Below, piece by piece: positions 5,975 to 6,188 of a stretch of 6,188 nt of DNA. The stretch is from Bacteroidales bacterium UBA4353 (GTDB lineage Bacteria; Bacteroidota; Bacteroidia; Bacteroidales; Paludibacteraceae). Numbering within the stretch: the stretch's first letter is position 1; each line of letters starts with the position of its first letter. The stretch is from contig DGSV01000108.1 of the NCBI GenBank assembly GCA_002394025.1, forward strand, positions 1 through 6,188, given 5' to 3'. The translations under genes were made by a program, and so were the position numbers. Below the pieces are notes generated by a model that was given only the letters and a program-made list of their open reading frames with translations, searched no databases and was not told the origin of the DNA.

Positions 5975-6188
5975 ATGCGACAACTAAAAATTACTCATTC
6001 AATCACAAATCGTGAAAGCCAGTCTCTTGACAAGTACCTTCAGGAAATTGGTCGTGAGCAACTCATCTCGGTCGAAGAAGAAGTAGAATTAGCTCAAAAG
6101 ATTCGTCAGGGTGACACACGTGCCCTTGAGAAGCTAGTGAGCGCCAATCTGCGTTTCGTGGTATCTGTTGCCAAACAGTACCAGAACC
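5975..6188 (+). CDS. rpoD: RNA polymerase primary sigma factor RpoD/SigA, N-terminal fragment
   Basis: This is the first 71 codons of the Bacteroidota housekeeping sigma factor, which directs RNA polymerase to the TTTG / TAnnTTTG promoters seen in this window. The start MRQLKITHSITNRE is close to that of Bacteroides RpoD. Region 1.2 follows (SLDKYLQEIGREQLISVEEE, 17-36, through about 50) and region 2.1 begins with LEKLVSANLRFVVSVAKQYQ (51-70). There is no region 1.1, as is normal for the primary sigma factor in this phylum. The frame stays open to the window edge, so the 3' part is cut off by the window and not by mutation. The ATG at 5975 is preceded by an A/T-rich leader (GCATAAATAATAC) without a Shine-Dalgarno site. 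Confidence 0.96.
   Translation, partial: MRQLKITHSITNRESQSLDKYLQEIGREQLISVEEEVELAQKIRQGDTRALEKLVSANLRFVVSVAKQYQN

Overview
This looks like ordinary chromosome from a member of the Bacteroidales (phylum Bacteroidota). Several signs agree. The final gene starts like the short Bacteroidota primary sigma factor, which lacks region 1.1. Three intergenic sites fit the phylum's unusual promoter (TTG/TTTG near -33, about 19-20 bases, then TAnnTTTG near -7). The genes lack strong Shine-Dalgarno sites and have A-rich leaders instead. One gene encodes a BACON-domain lipoprotein, a typical Bacteroidota surface protein. Genus cannot be fixed from this window.

Layout. Positions 1-395 hold the C-terminal end of a TrkH-type potassium transporter, which overlaps by 4 bases (ATGA) with xseA (392-1636), the large subunit of exodeoxyribonuclease VII. 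The gap 1637-1869 separates xseA from a convergent gene and is not empty: it carries a promoter-like sequence (1703-1733), a perfect 14-bp hairpin with a GTGA loop (1791-1822), and an 18-codon reading frame across that hairpin. Positions 1870-3225 (minus strand) encode a 451-residue lipoprotein with two BACON-like domains and a C-terminal module common in Bacteroidota surface proteins. The gap 3226-3488 holds two divergent promoters, one for the lipoprotein and one for thrS. Positions 3489-5432 encode complete threonyl-tRNA synthetase with all editing, zinc and catalytic residues. After 54 bases comes a small DUF805 membrane protein (5487-5867). After a further 107 bases, which hold a 14-bp palindrome and a weak promoter-like site, rpoD starts at 5975 and runs off the window.

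How the genes relate. trkH and xseA are probably translated from one mRNA and thrS with the DUF805 gene from another; rpoD may have its own promoter. Functions are mostly housekeeping: ion uptake, DNA repair, tRNA charging and transcription initiation. The lipoprotein gene is the one accessory-looking element, sitting on the opposite strand with its own promoter. I see no defence system, mobile element, CRISPR array, tRNA or rRNA. The least explained parts are the promoter-hairpin unit at 1703-1845 and the palindrome ahead of rpoD.
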